Shown here: piece by piece, positions 25,716-34,718 of the stretch
Layout: every line of letters begins with the position of its first letter
How positions within the stretch are numbered: the first letter of the stretch is position 1
NCBI GenBank assembly: GCA_024226315.1
Contig: JAAELT010000611.1
Coordinates: 100,571 to 164,570, forward strand
Origin: a bacterium
GTDB taxonomy: Bacteria; Acidobacteriota; Thermoanaerobaculia; Multivoradales; J023
DNA: 64,000 nucleotides
Reading direction: 5' to 3'
Position numbers and translations under genes: made by a program
Notes under the pieces: model-generated
What the model was told of the DNA's origin: nothing
The model's input: the letters and a program-made list of their open reading frames with translations, nothing else
Databases searched by the model: none

Positions 25716-28019
25716 TCATTCGGCCCTGGGCTCATCACTGCCATCAGTCGAATCCTGGACGATTGTCAGCCTTCCGTTGGCCGGCAAGTAGCCTTCAGTG
25801 CAGTCGAGGTCCCGGCCTTCCGCCTTATCGTCAGGGGTCAGCGGCCAACAGACCTGGTAGGCATCCGTAGGCATCATGGGGACTTCGATCAGTCCGGCGG
25901 CCGACCGGACGTGGTTGAGCGACGACCACAACTGCAGAGTCCCAAGGTCGATCCGCATCCCGTCTGCCCGAACGACGTAGGGAAGTCCTACCCCACCCCG
26001 GAGCTCAACCGGTTCCCGAGGCCTGATTTCGATGGTGCCGCCGCCTTGCTGCTCCAGGACAATCGGTACTTCGCCTCGCTCAGAGATCGCTACGACCCGG
26101 CGATAGAACAAGAAACCGGGCGCCAAGATGGTGAGTTCGACCTCAGAGCTGCCCTCAGGCAGGTTGAGCTCGAAACGCCCGTCTGGATCAGTGCGGACAT
26201 TGGGTATCAGGACGGTTGCCGCGCCGCCAGAGGGAGTTGTGAGGACGCTCGCTCCCGGGACGCCTCCGCTACTCGAAAGAGCTCGGCCTCTGAACAACAC
26301 CGGCCGTCCAAGAACCAGACGTACCGACCGAAACGGATCGTCCTCGCTCAGTAGCACCTCCAGCGGCTCGCTCAGTTCCTTCTTGCCTGAGACCACGCGA
26401 ATCGCCTGCAAACGGTAAACCGCCGGCTCGAAACCCTCGAAATGGAACAGCCCGTCATCCTGCGTACGAGTGTGGGAGGGAGACTCTGCGGGCTCACCCT
26501 GCTTCTTGGGGACCGGAACGGCCAGAACAGTTGCACGGGCGACTTTACGGCCCTCTGGATCCACGACGTCGCCTTCGAGACGCGTTCCGGGAAGCTCGAT
26601 CTCGACTCGTGCCCGAGAGGAACCGGCTGCAGGCTCGACCTCGACTGATCGCAGCCGGCGGTGCACTCCTGCGGAATCTGACCGAATATCCACCTTCCAC
26701 GCCCCCGGCCGAGGCAATGTCCCATAGAACCGGCCCTCTGCGTCCGCCCCCATTCTTATCGAGGTCATCCCTGAGCTACCGCCGAAGAAGACCTCTCCCT
26801 CGATGGGTTCTTTGCCGAGAGTGAGCCAGCCTTCGACCTCGATAGACTCCAGAATCACCCAGTGATCCGTCATCGGCCCTCCCACGAGGATCTCATCGGA
26901 GGCTACTCGGGAGCCCGTCGAGTCGGAGACAATCAAGTAGTACCGCCCCGGCTTCAACCCCACGGCCCTCCAAGTCCCATCCGGGGCACTCCTCCCAGAG
27001 CTTATAGTTTCGGTCTCGGCCAACGTGCCTAACACCAAGGCCCAGGGCTCACCCTGGAAGTCGACAGGCGGTTCGAAGCCGACGCTCAGCTCGGAGGGCC
27101 GGATCAAGACCAACGGTTCCGGAAGCTCGATTTCGGATCCATCCGCCACGGTCACTGGGACACTGTGCAGCGGCACAAGTCCCTTTTGCTCGCCATGGAG
27201 AACATAGGCCCCAGGTCCAAGACCGTCGAGGTGAAAGAAACCCCGGTCAGTGACTGGAGCTTCCAACGCCAGGCCTTGATGCCGGGCCTGTGCACGCGGT
27301 GAGCCGGGTTGTGTGGCTCGCGGCGTCGCAATGATCTTCGTTCCTTCCACAAAGGGCGAGCCGTCGTCGATTACTAGCCGACCTGCGACCGAAGACCCTG
27401 GTACGAGCTTCACTAATCCTAGATCGAACGGATCCCCTACAGAAAGCTCTCGTTTCCAGAGGAAATGAGATACGAATCCCTTTGCTCGTAAGCGCAGGTC
27501 GAAGACACCAGAAGGTACCTCACACCGCCAGATCCCTTCCTCCACAGGGCAGCTGAAACTCTCGTCAAAAGACCCGGGAGAAGCAGGCATCTCTTCAGGG
27601 GAACGAAGTCTCACATCGAGATCTCCCGGGGGTCTTCGGCCAGAAGTAGTCTCGACTCGGGCTACCAGAATCGCAGTCGGAACCAAGTTGACACGTATTC
27701 CGGTCGACTGGCTTGCCCGCTGAATAAGCGAGAGCGGGCCCCAGAGGCCCTCCGCATCAATCTGTAGACGCCAGGCGAAACCGGAATCCAGGTCAAGTAT
27801 TACGGAGCCCGGCACCTCCGTCATCGAGTGCACTGACTTGGGCGGATCACTCTCCAATGGGCCTAGAACAGGCGATGCCACGAGCCGAGCAAGCCTATTC
27901 GACGTCTCGACATCGGCGGCTGTAATCTCAACCAGAAATGGAGCCGCAGGGGCCGGTACAGAGAGGAGTGCCGACAGACAAACAACACTCAACAGACGGT
28001 GAACTCGTACCGGAAGCAT
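25716..28019 (-). CDS. exported protein with repeated carboxypeptidase-regulatory-like (Ig-like) domains
   Basis: The 767-aa product has a signal peptide (HRLLSVVCLSALLSVPAPA) and then successive beta-sandwich units. Each reads like a CarboxypepD_reg-like domain: GSSVAGRLVIDDGSPFVEG...GFFHLDGLGPGAYVL, then VEGWLTLGKEPIEG..., then TRLEGDVVDPEGRKVARATVLAV...GLFHFEGFEPAVYRLQA, then FRGRALSSSGGVPGASV...DPDGRFELNLPEG. Such domains mediate folding and binding in surface proteins. Codon use is visibly less GC3-biased than in the neighbours. No ribosome-binding site is clear; the ATG follows two copies of TCAATGGTAC. Thirty nt separate it from the small Cys-rich gene. Confidence 0.65.
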   Translation of the reverse strand: MLPVRVHRLLSVVCLSALLSVPAPAAPFLVEITAADVETSNRLARLVASPVLGPLESDPPKSVHSMTEVPGSVILDLDSGFAWRLQIDAEGLWGPLSLIQRASQSTGIRVNLVPTAILVARVETTSGRRPPGDLDVRLRSPEEMPASPGSFDESFSCPVEEGIWRCEVPSGVFDLRLRAKGFVSHFLWKRELSVGDPFDLGLVKLVPGSSVAGRLVIDDGSPFVEGTKIIATPRATQPGSPRAQARHQGLALEAPVTDRGFFHLDGLGPGAYVLHGEQKGLVPLHSVPVTVADGSEIELPEPLVLIRPSELSVGFEPPVDFQGEPWALVLGTLAETETISSGRSAPDGTWRAVGLKPGRYYLIVSDSTGSRVASDEILVGGPMTDHWVILESIEVEGWLTLGKEPIEGEVFFGGSSGMTSIRMGADAEGRFYGTLPRPGAWKVDIRSDSAGVHRRLRSVEVEPAAGSSRARVEIELPGTRLEGDVVDPEGRKVARATVLAVPVPKKQGEPAESPSHTRTQDDGLFHFEGFEPAVYRLQAIRVVSGKKELSEPLEVLLSEDDPFRSVRLVLGRPVLFRGRALSSSGGVPGASVLTTPSGGAATVLIPNVRTDPDGRFELNLPEGSSEVELTILAPGFLFYRRVVAISERGEVPIVLEQQGGGTIEIRPREPVELRGGVGLPYVVRADGMRIDLGTLQLWSSLNHVRSAAGLIEVPMMPTDAYQVCWPLTPDDKAEGRDLDCTEGYLPANGRLTIVQDSTDGSDEPRAE

Positions 28020-28041
28020 GTACCATTGAGAGTACCATTGA
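28020..28041. repeat. tandem GTACCATTGA pair at a gene start
   Basis: GTACCATTGA occurs at 28020-28029 and again at 28032-28041, 12 bp apart, ending right at the ATG of the minus-strand gene at 28019. Its position replaces the usual ribosome-binding site, so it may be a regulator site or affect translation. Confidence 0.4.
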
Positions 28042-28115
28042 CCACTTTATGGACACAACACCTGGTCTCATTTACTGCCTGTTGAATCTCGACGAGTGGA
28101 ATGGAGACTCACATG

Positions 28116-28710
28116 GCCACATTCCTCGACTCCCTCCTCCGGCGCACCGCGCCCCTGATCGAGACCGGGCTCTCCAGCCTCGACGGTGCGCTGCGCGGGG
28201 CGCAGTCGATGCTGGCGAAGACTCTCTGCGACGACGATGCCGACCTCGACACGCCGCCCACCGCAGGGCCGCGCAACGTCGAGGAGGCGACCGCCGAGCT
28301 CGCCAACCGGCTGCCGCGGGCGCTCGGTCGCCGGCACGCTGGTGGGGTCCGCCAACGTGGCGGCGCGGCCGGTCCATGCCGGTGTCCAAGTCGGCGCCAA
28401 GACCGCCGGGATGGCCGCCCGGGCGGTCGAGGGACTCGTCCCCGGCGCCGGTCTGGCCCGGTCGCTGGCGGAACGCCTCGACGAACAGGCAACCGAAGCG
28501 GCGGCGAGAGCGTCGCGCCTGGCCAACCACGCCGTCGAGCTGACCGGCGGCGAGCTGCCGCGCAGCCCCTTGAACAAGGAGAAGTGGATGGCGAAAGGCA
28601 CGCCGCGCGGCTATAGCTGGGGCGAGATCGCGCGTGCCGAGACCGCCAGCTTCGGCTGCCCGGTCGAATCGGTCTATTACGAGCTGCCGAAACCTCTGGG
28701 CTCGGTCTAG
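28116..28710 (+). pseudogene. mosaic pseudogene joining pieces of three neighbouring gene families
   Basis: Three segments are fused. Bases 28116-28318 encode FLDSLLRRTAPLIETGLSSL... and match the N-terminus of the CRTAC1 protein at 31719. From 28319 the match jumps, in a different frame, to codons about 40-142 of the 530-aa protein (GRSVAGTLV...PRGYSWGEI). From about 28630 it jumps again to the last codons of the redoxin at 24043 (ETASFGC-VESVYY-LPKPL), ending in TAG at 28708-28710. The first junction changes frame, so no full-length product can be made. It must derive from a rearranged extra copy of this neighbourhood. Confidence 0.8.
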
Positions 28711-28737
28711 ATCGCCCCACCTGATCTCCGGCGCTGA

Positions 28738-30036
28738 CTAGGCCGGCGGCTTTTCGCCCTCGACCACCCAGCGCGGCAGGGCGGCGGTGTCCAGCCAATC
28801 GGGTATCTGCCGCCAGACCCGCACCGAGTCGCCGACCATCTGATGGAAGACGGTGGCGTGCTTGCTCAGGATGAACTTGAAGATCTGTTCTTTCGAGATG
28901 CAGTAGTCCTTGGCCAGGGCATCGCCGGTCAGCAGATTCAGGAAATCGATCGAGCTGAACACCGGGTCGACGGTGACCTTGCTCAGGGGGATCCGCTCGA
29001 TTCGCTCCTGGAGCGGACCGAGGAGCCGCGAGCTCAGGCCGAAGGTCGCCAGGTGGGCGAGTTGCATCGTCCAGTCGACAGGGCTCACCGGCAGCGGAAA
29101 GATGCCGTCCAGCTGATTGCAGCAGAAGACGACCCTGGCCCGCACCATGCCATTGTCGTGAACCCGGAACTTGAAGTAGTTGAAGCCATAGTGGAAGACC
29201 TGCGGTCCGATGGTCACCAGGTCCCCGCTCGCCGGCGGCTGGATGATCGCGAAGCCCATTCCGTACTCGCCGAGCACGCCTTCTTCCGGCTTCTCGTCGT
29301 CGGTATTGAAATACGGCGTGAACAGCACCCAGAGGTGTTCCTTGTGATCGACCACGGTGAGCGGCGGCAGGTTGCGCCCCAGGGGATAGAGGGTCAGCTG
29401 GAAATCGAGCAGGCGTGCCTTGGCGACCACCCAGTCGTAACGGCTGCCGATCTCGCGGACGTCGACGAACCTGGTCGAGGCGCTCTCTGAGAACCTGCCG
29501 ATCGTACCGCTGTCCTTCTCGCGGTAGAACTGCTGATAGAAACCGATGTCCTTGCGCTCGTTGCGGTCCTCGGGGCACTGGCTGACCCAGCCGAGCCCCG
29601 GGGCCGGATTGCCGGTCTCGGGATAGGCCTCGGTCAGACGCGAGGAGGTGTTGCGCAGGAAGTACTTGAGCACGAACTCGCGGATCTGCTCGTTCATCCA
29701 CTCGGCGCCCTGCTCCTGGGCCGCGGCGGTGGCGGGCTCTTTGGTCCGGTCGTAGAAGAGGTCCTGGATTTCGCCCATCACCGGCCCGACCGGCGCCTCG
29801 TCGAGATAGCCGAAGCTCCAATCCGGCTGATCGAACTCCTTGATCAGCTGGAATCGGTTGCGGAAGGCGTCACGCGAGCTGACGTCATCCCACCATTCCT
29901 TGAGCGCCAGGGCGTCGGCATAGGCCCGGTCGACGTTCTCCAACACCTTCCGGTCCTCGTCGGTCAGCGGAATCGGCGCCTTGCCGGCGATGATGCTCTC
30001 CCCTGCTGTGACCGTGTCAGCCGTCGCTTCACCCAT
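28738..30036 (-). CDS. undescribed 'WRQIPDWLD' family protein, 432 aa
   Basis: The ATG at 30036 is chosen for its AGGGAGG site; upstream in-frame codons cross the divergent promoter region. I do not recognise a named family. The protein is soluble, with no signal peptide. It shares an extended layout with the gene at 36041-37360: an N-terminal helical segment ending in a W-W/D motif (ALKEWWDD here, LGDWWQQL there), EWMNEQIREFVLKYFLR, VDVREIGSRYDWVVAKARLLDF, VSPVDWTMQLA and a C-terminal WRQIPDWLDTAALPRW. Being divergent from a class 3 lipase, and its paralogue overlapping a patatin gene, it probably works with lipid hydrolases. Confidence 0.6.
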   Translation of the reverse strand: MGEATADTVTAGESIIAGKAPIPLTDEDRKVLENVDRAYADALALKEWWDDVSSRDAFRNRFQLIKEFDQPDWSFGYLDEAPVGPVMGEIQDLFYDRTKEPATAAAQEQGAEWMNEQIREFVLKYFLRNTSSRLTEAYPETGNPAPGLGWVSQCPEDRNERKDIGFYQQFYREKDSGTIGRFSESASTRFVDVREIGSRYDWVVAKARLLDFQLTLYPLGRNLPPLTVVDHKEHLWVLFTPYFNTDDEKPEEGVLGEYGMGFAIIQPPASGDLVTIGPQVFHYGFNYFKFRVHDNGMVRARVVFCCNQLDGIFPLPVSPVDWTMQLAHLATFGLSSRLLGPLQERIERIPLSKVTVDPVFSSIDFLNLLTGDALAKDYCISKEQIFKFILSKHATVFHQMVGDSVRVWRQIPDWLDTAALPRWVVEGEKPPA

Positions 30037-30122
30037 GACGATTCCTCCCTTCGGTCGGGTCAGCACTCCGCGCCGCTGCGTATCGTCGCTTCTTTGCCAA
30101 GAGGCGATTGATCTGGCCCATC

Positions 30123-30147
30123 GTACTCTATCCGGCATGTAGAGTAC
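30123..30147. promoter_or_regulatory. palindromic operator GTACTCTA-N9-TAGAGTAC
   Basis: A perfect 8-bp inverted repeat (30123-30130 and 30140-30147) sits in the 151-bp gap between the divergent genes starting at 30036 and 30188. Its place and symmetry suit a dimeric repressor or activator controlling both. Confidence 0.55.
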
Positions 30148-30187
30148 ACGAACCACCGAGTCCGAATTGCGCCTGAAAGGAGTCCGC

Positions 30188-31423
30188 ATGTCAGACATCG
30201 CCGACGCCGCGAACGCACGGGTCATGGTCACTCTCGCGTCACTATGCTACGAGCACAGCTCCGACATCGCGCGGAACCTGGCACGAACCGACCTCGATCC
30301 CAAAGGGGCTTGGGAGCTGGTCTGGGGGCCCGGGCTGAAAGGCAGCAATCTCGCCTACATCGTCGAGAATAAGGTCACTGGGGAGTACGCGATCGCCATT
30401 CGCGGCACCATCGTGTCGCTAGATTCCATCCTCGAAGACGTCGAGTCGTTTCTTCAGGAGCCCCTGCCCTGGAAGCCGGCCAGCAAGAGCAGGATCGCCA
30501 GGGGTATGGCGCACTGTTGGCAGCACCTGACCACGGCCAGGAGCCCGGAGGCCGCGCCGGCCGCCGGCCAGACGATCGGCGAGTACCTGGCCTCGATCCC
30601 GTCGGATGCCACCGTCTACGTCACCGGCCACAGCCAGGGCGGAGCGCTCTCCACGGTCGTGGCCTGCTGGATCCACGATACTCATCCCGGTTTCCAGGTC
30701 ATTCCCATGACCTTCGCCGGCGAGACGGCGGGAAATCCGGCGTTCGCCGATGACTTCGACGCCCGGTTCCTCGGCAAGCCGGGTGGCCGCTACTACCACG
30801 ACCTGGACATCGTACCGAAGGGCTACGTCTTCGCCGAGCTGGAGACCATTCCGACGCTCTACGCGCCGGAACCTCCCGGAATCAAGGGTTCGTTCGTGCT
30901 CGAGGGCATGGTCGAAAGCATCATCGCCGCGCTCGAGGGGATGGACGCGGTCTACGAGCACTGCGGCAACCCCGTGCGTCTCCCCGACACCCTGGTGCCG
31001 GCGAAAGACGTCCATTTCGGCAACCGGCAGCTCCGTTTCGCCGAGCAGGTCGCGGTGCAGCACTCCAGCTTCACCTACCAGGCGCTCCTCGGTGCGCCCT
31101 TGACCCCGGACCCGCCGGCCCAACCCTGGCCGCCGAATTCGATTCCCTACGCCGTGGCGGACGCCGGGCAAGACAGCGACGAACGCCGGCCACGGCTGGT
31201 GCCGGAGGGCTGGGGCAGCGGCGTGGAAGCGGCGGCGGAGGGTATGAGCAACCTCGTCCGGCTCGGAATGAAGGCCGCCGCCCTGCCGGCGATGTTCATG
31301 CCGCAATCCCTGCGCCAGGGTTTCTCGCGAGCGCTCAAGGGCGGGGTCGAGGCATCCGGCATCCTACCCCACGCTGTCGTCCGGGGCCTCGAACACTTCG
31401 CTGACGAGATCGCGAATGATTGA
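30188..31423 (+). CDS. lipase class 3 family protein
   Basis: The 411-aa protein has YAIAIRGTIVSL, the oxyanion-type strand of class 3 lipases, and VTGHSQGGALS, the GxSxG nucleophile elbow. DLDIVPKGY supplies a likely catalytic Asp, and a later His (near FGNRQL or VQHSS) would complete the triad. It should hydrolyse acylglycerols or similar esters. There is no signal peptide, so the substrate is likely intracellular. The C-terminal 70 residues (AAAEGMSNLVRLGMKAAALP..., GFSRALKGGVEAS) form amphipathic helices that may anchor it to a lipid surface. The ATG at 30188 has an AAAGGAG site; an upstream in-frame start is less likely. Confidence 0.8.
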   Translation: MSDIADAANARVMVTLASLCYEHSSDIARNLARTDLDPKGAWELVWGPGLKGSNLAYIVENKVTGEYAIAIRGTIVSLDSILEDVESFLQEPLPWKPASKSRIARGMAHCWQHLTTARSPEAAPAAGQTIGEYLASIPSDATVYVTGHSQGGALSTVVACWIHDTHPGFQVIPMTFAGETAGNPAFADDFDARFLGKPGGRYYHDLDIVPKGYVFAELETIPTLYAPEPPGIKGSFVLEGMVESIIAALEGMDAVYEHCGNPVRLPDTLVPAKDVHFGNRQLRFAEQVAVQHSSFTYQALLGAPLTPDPPAQPWPPNSIPYAVADAGQDSDERRPRLVPEGWGSGVEAAAEGMSNLVRLGMKAAALPAMFMPQSLRQGFSRALKGGVEASGILPHAVVRGLEHFADEIAND

Positions 31424-31533
31424 CCAACGCCGTTTACCGCCCACCGCTCCCCGGCAACGACCTCCACGTCCGCCTCACCGGCGCACGCGTCGAGATCTGA
31501 GCCGACGGTCGCGAAATAGAGACCGGCGTCTAA

Positions 31534-31665
31534 CCAGGTCGAGCTCGACCCAAACCGCCCGGAGCTTGGCGGCGGCCGGGCTGCGGGGCTGGTACTCGGT
31601 GACCGACAGCCCCTTGCTCGAAGCCATCTTCGACGCCATCTTCCAGCCGACGCGGGAGTGGGATG
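31534..31665 (-). pseudogene. remnant of a ParA gene 3' end
   Basis: On the minus strand this stretch reads HSRVGWKMASKMASSKGL then SVTEYQPRSPAAAKLR and WVELDL, nearly the same as the last 40 residues of the intact ParA at 34066-34716. It has an extra MASK unit and no preceding ATPase domain. It lies just before the CRTAC1 gene, while the intact parA lies just after it, so it marks one edge of a past duplication. The rest of 31424-31718 shows nothing recognisable. Confidence 0.75.
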
Positions 31666-31718
31666 CGTTCACTCCCATTCCTTGTTGAAACTGGGCAAGC
31701 CGGATGGGAGACTTGTGT

Positions 31719-34064
31719 ATGGTACCCCTGCTCGAATCCCTCTTCCGGCGCTCCGCGCCCCTCATCGAGACCGGGCTCTCCAGCCTCGACGCCGCGCTGC
31801 GCGGCGCGCAGTCGATGCTGGCGAAGACCCTGGGCGACGGCACCTCCGACCTAGACTCGCCGCCCACCGCCGGGCCGCGCAACGTCGAGGAGGCGACCGC
31901 CGAGTTCGCCAACCGGCTGCTGCGGGGCGCGCGCCGCACGCCCTGGAAGATGTCCGCCCTGCCCGACGTCACCGGCCAGGTGCTCGACGCCTTCTCCCGG
32001 AGCTTCCGGCCGCGCGGGCCGCGCGACTGGCTCGCCCTGCCCTTCGAGATGCCGCTGGCGTTCGCCAGCCTGGCGACGCAGGAGGCGCTGCGCGGGATCG
32101 CGACGGCCCAGTTCGTGCCGCTCGAGCGAATGCCCGAGTTCCTGTCGTTCGTGGTCGAGATCTTCACCGACCTGCACGTCTACTTCAGTCTGCAGTACCC
32201 CAAGGAGCTAGCTCACTGGCAGCAGCGGCTGCGCCGCGATCCCGGCGATCACCGTGCGCGCCTGGAGCTGGCGCGCACCTACACCAAGTGCGGGCTGTAC
32301 CCCGAGGCGGTGGCGGAGCTCGAGCCGCTGCGCCGCAAGCCGGAGTGGCGACGGCGGGCGCTCTACGAGAGCCTGATCGCCAGCTACCGGGTGGGCGACC
32401 ATGCGCGGGCGATCGCCGACGGCGCCGACTGCCTGGAGCTTGCGGAGGCCCATCAGCAGACGCGCTTCTGGCTGTGGCTGGCGGCCCAGAAGGCCGGTGG
32501 CTACCCGGAGACGGTGGGCGAGAAGCTGCGCATGGAGGCGCGCGACGGCTACCACCCGACGTCCGTGAGGCTCGAGGACGTGGCCGAGGAGATCGGGCTC
32601 GACAAGACTTCGGGCGGCCGCGGCAGCGCCGTCTTCGACGTCGACGGCGACGGCTACCTGGACATCGTCTTCGCCGGCGCCCACGCCGGCTGCAGCCTGT
32701 ACCGCAACGACGGCCGGGGCGGCTTCGTCGACGCCTCGACCGGCTCCGGCCTCGACAGCTGCGTCTACGGCTTCGCCGTCGCCGCCGGCGATTACGACAA
32801 CGATGGTAAGACCGACCTCTACATCTCGAGCCTGGGTTTCTTCAACGGCCAGGGTCGCCTGATGCGCAACGACGGCGTCGGCTCGGGCGGCCAGGTCACC
32901 TTCACCGACGTCACCGCCGAGGCCGGCCTCGACACCTGGGGGCCGGGCTTCACCGCCACCTGGATCGACTACGACGGCGATGGCCATCTGGACCTCTTCC
33001 TGGCCAACAACCTCGGCGGCTTCTTCGACCGCAAGACGCCCAACCGCCTGTTCCGCAACAACGGCGATGGAACCTTCACCGACGTCACCGCGGCCTCTGG
33101 ACTGGAGACCCGGTGGACGTCGATCGGCGCCGCCTGGGGCGACTTCTCGAACGACGGCCGGCCCGACCTCTTCGTCTCCAGCCTCGGCCGCGCCCAGCTG
33201 TTCCGCAACAACGGCGACGGCACCTTCACCGACGTCAGTCGCGAGGCCGGCGTCGACGCGCCGGCCAACGGCTCGGTGGCGATGGTCTGCGACATCGACG
33301 ACGATGGCTGGCTCGACATCGTGCAGCTCACCTACTCGCGGCCGGACGACGCCATCTACACCCTGCGCCACGGCCACGGCCCGCCCGACGGTTCGCCGAT
33401 GCGGGTGTTCCGCAACAACCGCGACGGCACCTTCACCGACATCGCCGGCGAGCTCGGCATCACCGGCTGCTGGGGCACCATGAGCGCCAACGCCGGCGAC
33501 GTCTCCAACGACGGTCATCTGGACTTGTTTCTGGGCAACGGCGACCCGGCGATGGACCGCACCGAGGCCTCGGTCCTGCTCCAGGGCAACGGCCGCGCCT
33601 TCCGCAACGTCAGCTTCGCCGCCGGTCTGCCGTTCACCGGCAAGGGCCACGGCGTCAACCTGGCGGACCTCGCCGGCGACGGGCGGTTGCACCTGATCGT
33701 CGCCAGCGGCGGGCTCTACCCTGCGGACCTGCTGACCAACGGCGTCTACCGGCCCACCGAGCTGCCCGGCAACTACCTGAACGTGCGCCTTCAGGGCACC
33801 AAGAGCAACCGTGACGCGATCGGCGCCCGCCTCGCCCTCTCGGCCGGCGGCCGCCAGCAGCACCGCCTGGTCTCCGGCGGCAGCTTCTTCGGCTGCCTCC
33901 CGCTCGAGCAGCATTTCGGCCTCGGCGACCTCTCGGCCGCCGACTCCCTCGCCATCCGCTGGCCGAGCGGACGCCGCCAGACGATCGACGATCTCCCGAT
34001 CAACGCCACGATCCGCATCGTCGAGGGCGATGACGGCTGGGAAGACGTTTACGGTCAGAAATAG
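31719..34064 (+). CDS. CRTAC1-type FG-GAP/VCBS repeat protein with ASPIC/UnbV C-terminal domain
   Basis: The start at 31719 is used because GGAGAC upstream is conserved with the mosaic copy at 28.1 kb; ATG 31704 is possible. The 781-aa protein has an N-terminal amphipathic part (LFRRSAPLIETGLSSLDAAL...), a TPR-like segment (about 170-265), then at least six FG-GAP/VCBS repeats with Ca-binding loops such as DVDGDGYLDIVF, DYDGDGHLDLF and DIDDDGWLDIV, and finally the ASPIC/UnbV domain (NRDAIGARLALSAGG...IRWPSGRRQTID). Most CRTAC1 proteins are exported, yet no signal peptide is seen here. It converges on parA with one base between stops. It probably forms a beta-propeller for protein or surface binding. 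Confidence 0.8.
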   Translation: MVPLLESLFRRSAPLIETGLSSLDAALRGAQSMLAKTLGDGTSDLDSPPTAGPRNVEEATAEFANRLLRGARRTPWKMSALPDVTGQVLDAFSRSFRPRGPRDWLALPFEMPLAFASLATQEALRGIATAQFVPLERMPEFLSFVVEIFTDLHVYFSLQYPKELAHWQQRLRRDPGDHRARLELARTYTKCGLYPEAVAELEPLRRKPEWRRRALYESLIASYRVGDHARAIADGADCLELAEAHQQTRFWLWLAAQKAGGYPETVGEKLRMEARDGYHPTSVRLEDVAEEIGLDKTSGGRGSAVFDVDGDGYLDIVFAGAHAGCSLYRNDGRGGFVDASTGSGLDSCVYGFAVAAGDYDNDGKTDLYISSLGFFNGQGRLMRNDGVGSGGQVTFTDVTAEAGLDTWGPGFTATWIDYDGDGHLDLFLANNLGGFFDRKTPNRLFRNNGDGTFTDVTAASGLETRWTSIGAAWGDFSNDGRPDLFVSSLGRAQLFRNNGDGTFTDVSREAGVDAPANGSVAMVCDIDDDGWLDIVQLTYSRPDDAIYTLRHGHGPPDGSPMRVFRNNRDGTFTDIAGELGITGCWGTMSANAGDVSNDGHLDLFLGNGDPAMDRTEASVLLQGNGRAFRNVSFAAGLPFTGKGHGVNLADLAGDGRLHLIVASGGLYPADLLTNGVYRPTELPGNYLNVRLQGTKSNRDAIGARLALSAGGRQQHRLVSGGSFFGCLPLEQHFGLGDLSAADSLAIRWPSGRRQTIDDLPINATIRIVEGDDGWEDVYGQK

Positions 34065-34065
34065 C

Positions 34066-34716
34066 TCAAGCCAGGTCGAGCTCGGCCCATAGCGCGCGCA
34101 ACTCGGCGGCGGCGGGGCTCCGGGGCCGGTACTCGGTGACCGACAAGCCCTCACCCGACGCCATCTTCCAGGCGACGCGGGAATGGATCCGGGTGTCGAG
34201 CAGCTTCGCGCCCTGCTCCTCGGTGATCTCCTCGAGCGCCTCCATGGCCTCGACCGCCACTTTGGTGCGCGGCACGACCTGATTGAGCACCACCCGGGTG
34301 GTGAAGTCGCGGGTGGCGGAGAGCTCGTCGATCACCGCGAAGACGTCTTCGCTCGCCCAGATGTCGTAGGCGCTCGGGGTCACCGGCACCAGCACCGAGT
34401 CCGCCGCCATCAGGGCGGAGCGGAAGGTCCTGGTCTCGCGGGCACCGGTATCGATCACCACGAGGTCATAAGGCTCGCAGAGCTTGGGCAGCTCACGGTG
34501 CAGGATCGGTTGGTTCATCTGCACCAGGCCGAACGCCGGACGCCCCTCGTCGCGGGTGGCGGCGAAGACCGCGCTCGACGACTGCGGATCTGTGTCGACC
34601 AACAGCACGTCGAGCCCGGCGAGGGCGGCCTCGACGGCCAGGTTGGTGGCCAGGGTCGACTTGCCCACCCCGCCCTTGGAATTGGCGATTGCCAGGATCC
34701 GGTGCTGCTTCGGCAT
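34066..34716 (-). CDS. ParA/MinD-family partitioning ATPase
   Basis: The 216-aa protein has the deviant Walker A KGGVGKST (residues about 14-21), LVDTDPQSS with the Walker A' Asp, and DLVVIDTGA as Walker B. This is the compact, chromosomal ParA/McdA-like type. ParA ATPases set up nucleoid gradients to move plasmids, chromosomes, carboxysomes or other cargo. No parB or parS-like repeat is seen; instead it ends the long run of lipid-related genes, 2 nt after the patatin gene. That suggests an intracellular cargo made by this locus, an inference. A C-terminal remnant of a second copy is at 31.5 kb. Confidence 0.85.
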   Translation of the reverse strand: MPKQHRILAIANSKGGVGKSTLATNLAVEAALAGLDVLLVDTDPQSSSAVFAATRDEGRPAFGLVQMNQPILHRELPKLCEPYDLVVIDTGARETRTFRSALMAADSVLVPVTPSAYDIWASEDVFAVIDELSATRDFTTRVVLNQVVPRTKVAVEAMEALEEITEEQGAKLLDTRIHSRVAWKMASGEGLSVTEYRPRSPAAAELRALWAELDLA

Positions 34717-34718
34717 GC

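Noticed and set aside
32208..34154. A 648-codon minus-strand frame across the CRTAC1 gene
   Set aside because: It is the antisense of regular DxDGDG repeats, which gives repetitive Val/Glu/Ala text; not a gene.
34066..34716. Plasmid origin or partition locus suggested by ParA
   Set aside because: No parB, no iterons and no replication gene are seen; the gene is embedded in a chromosomal-style operon with ettA nearby.
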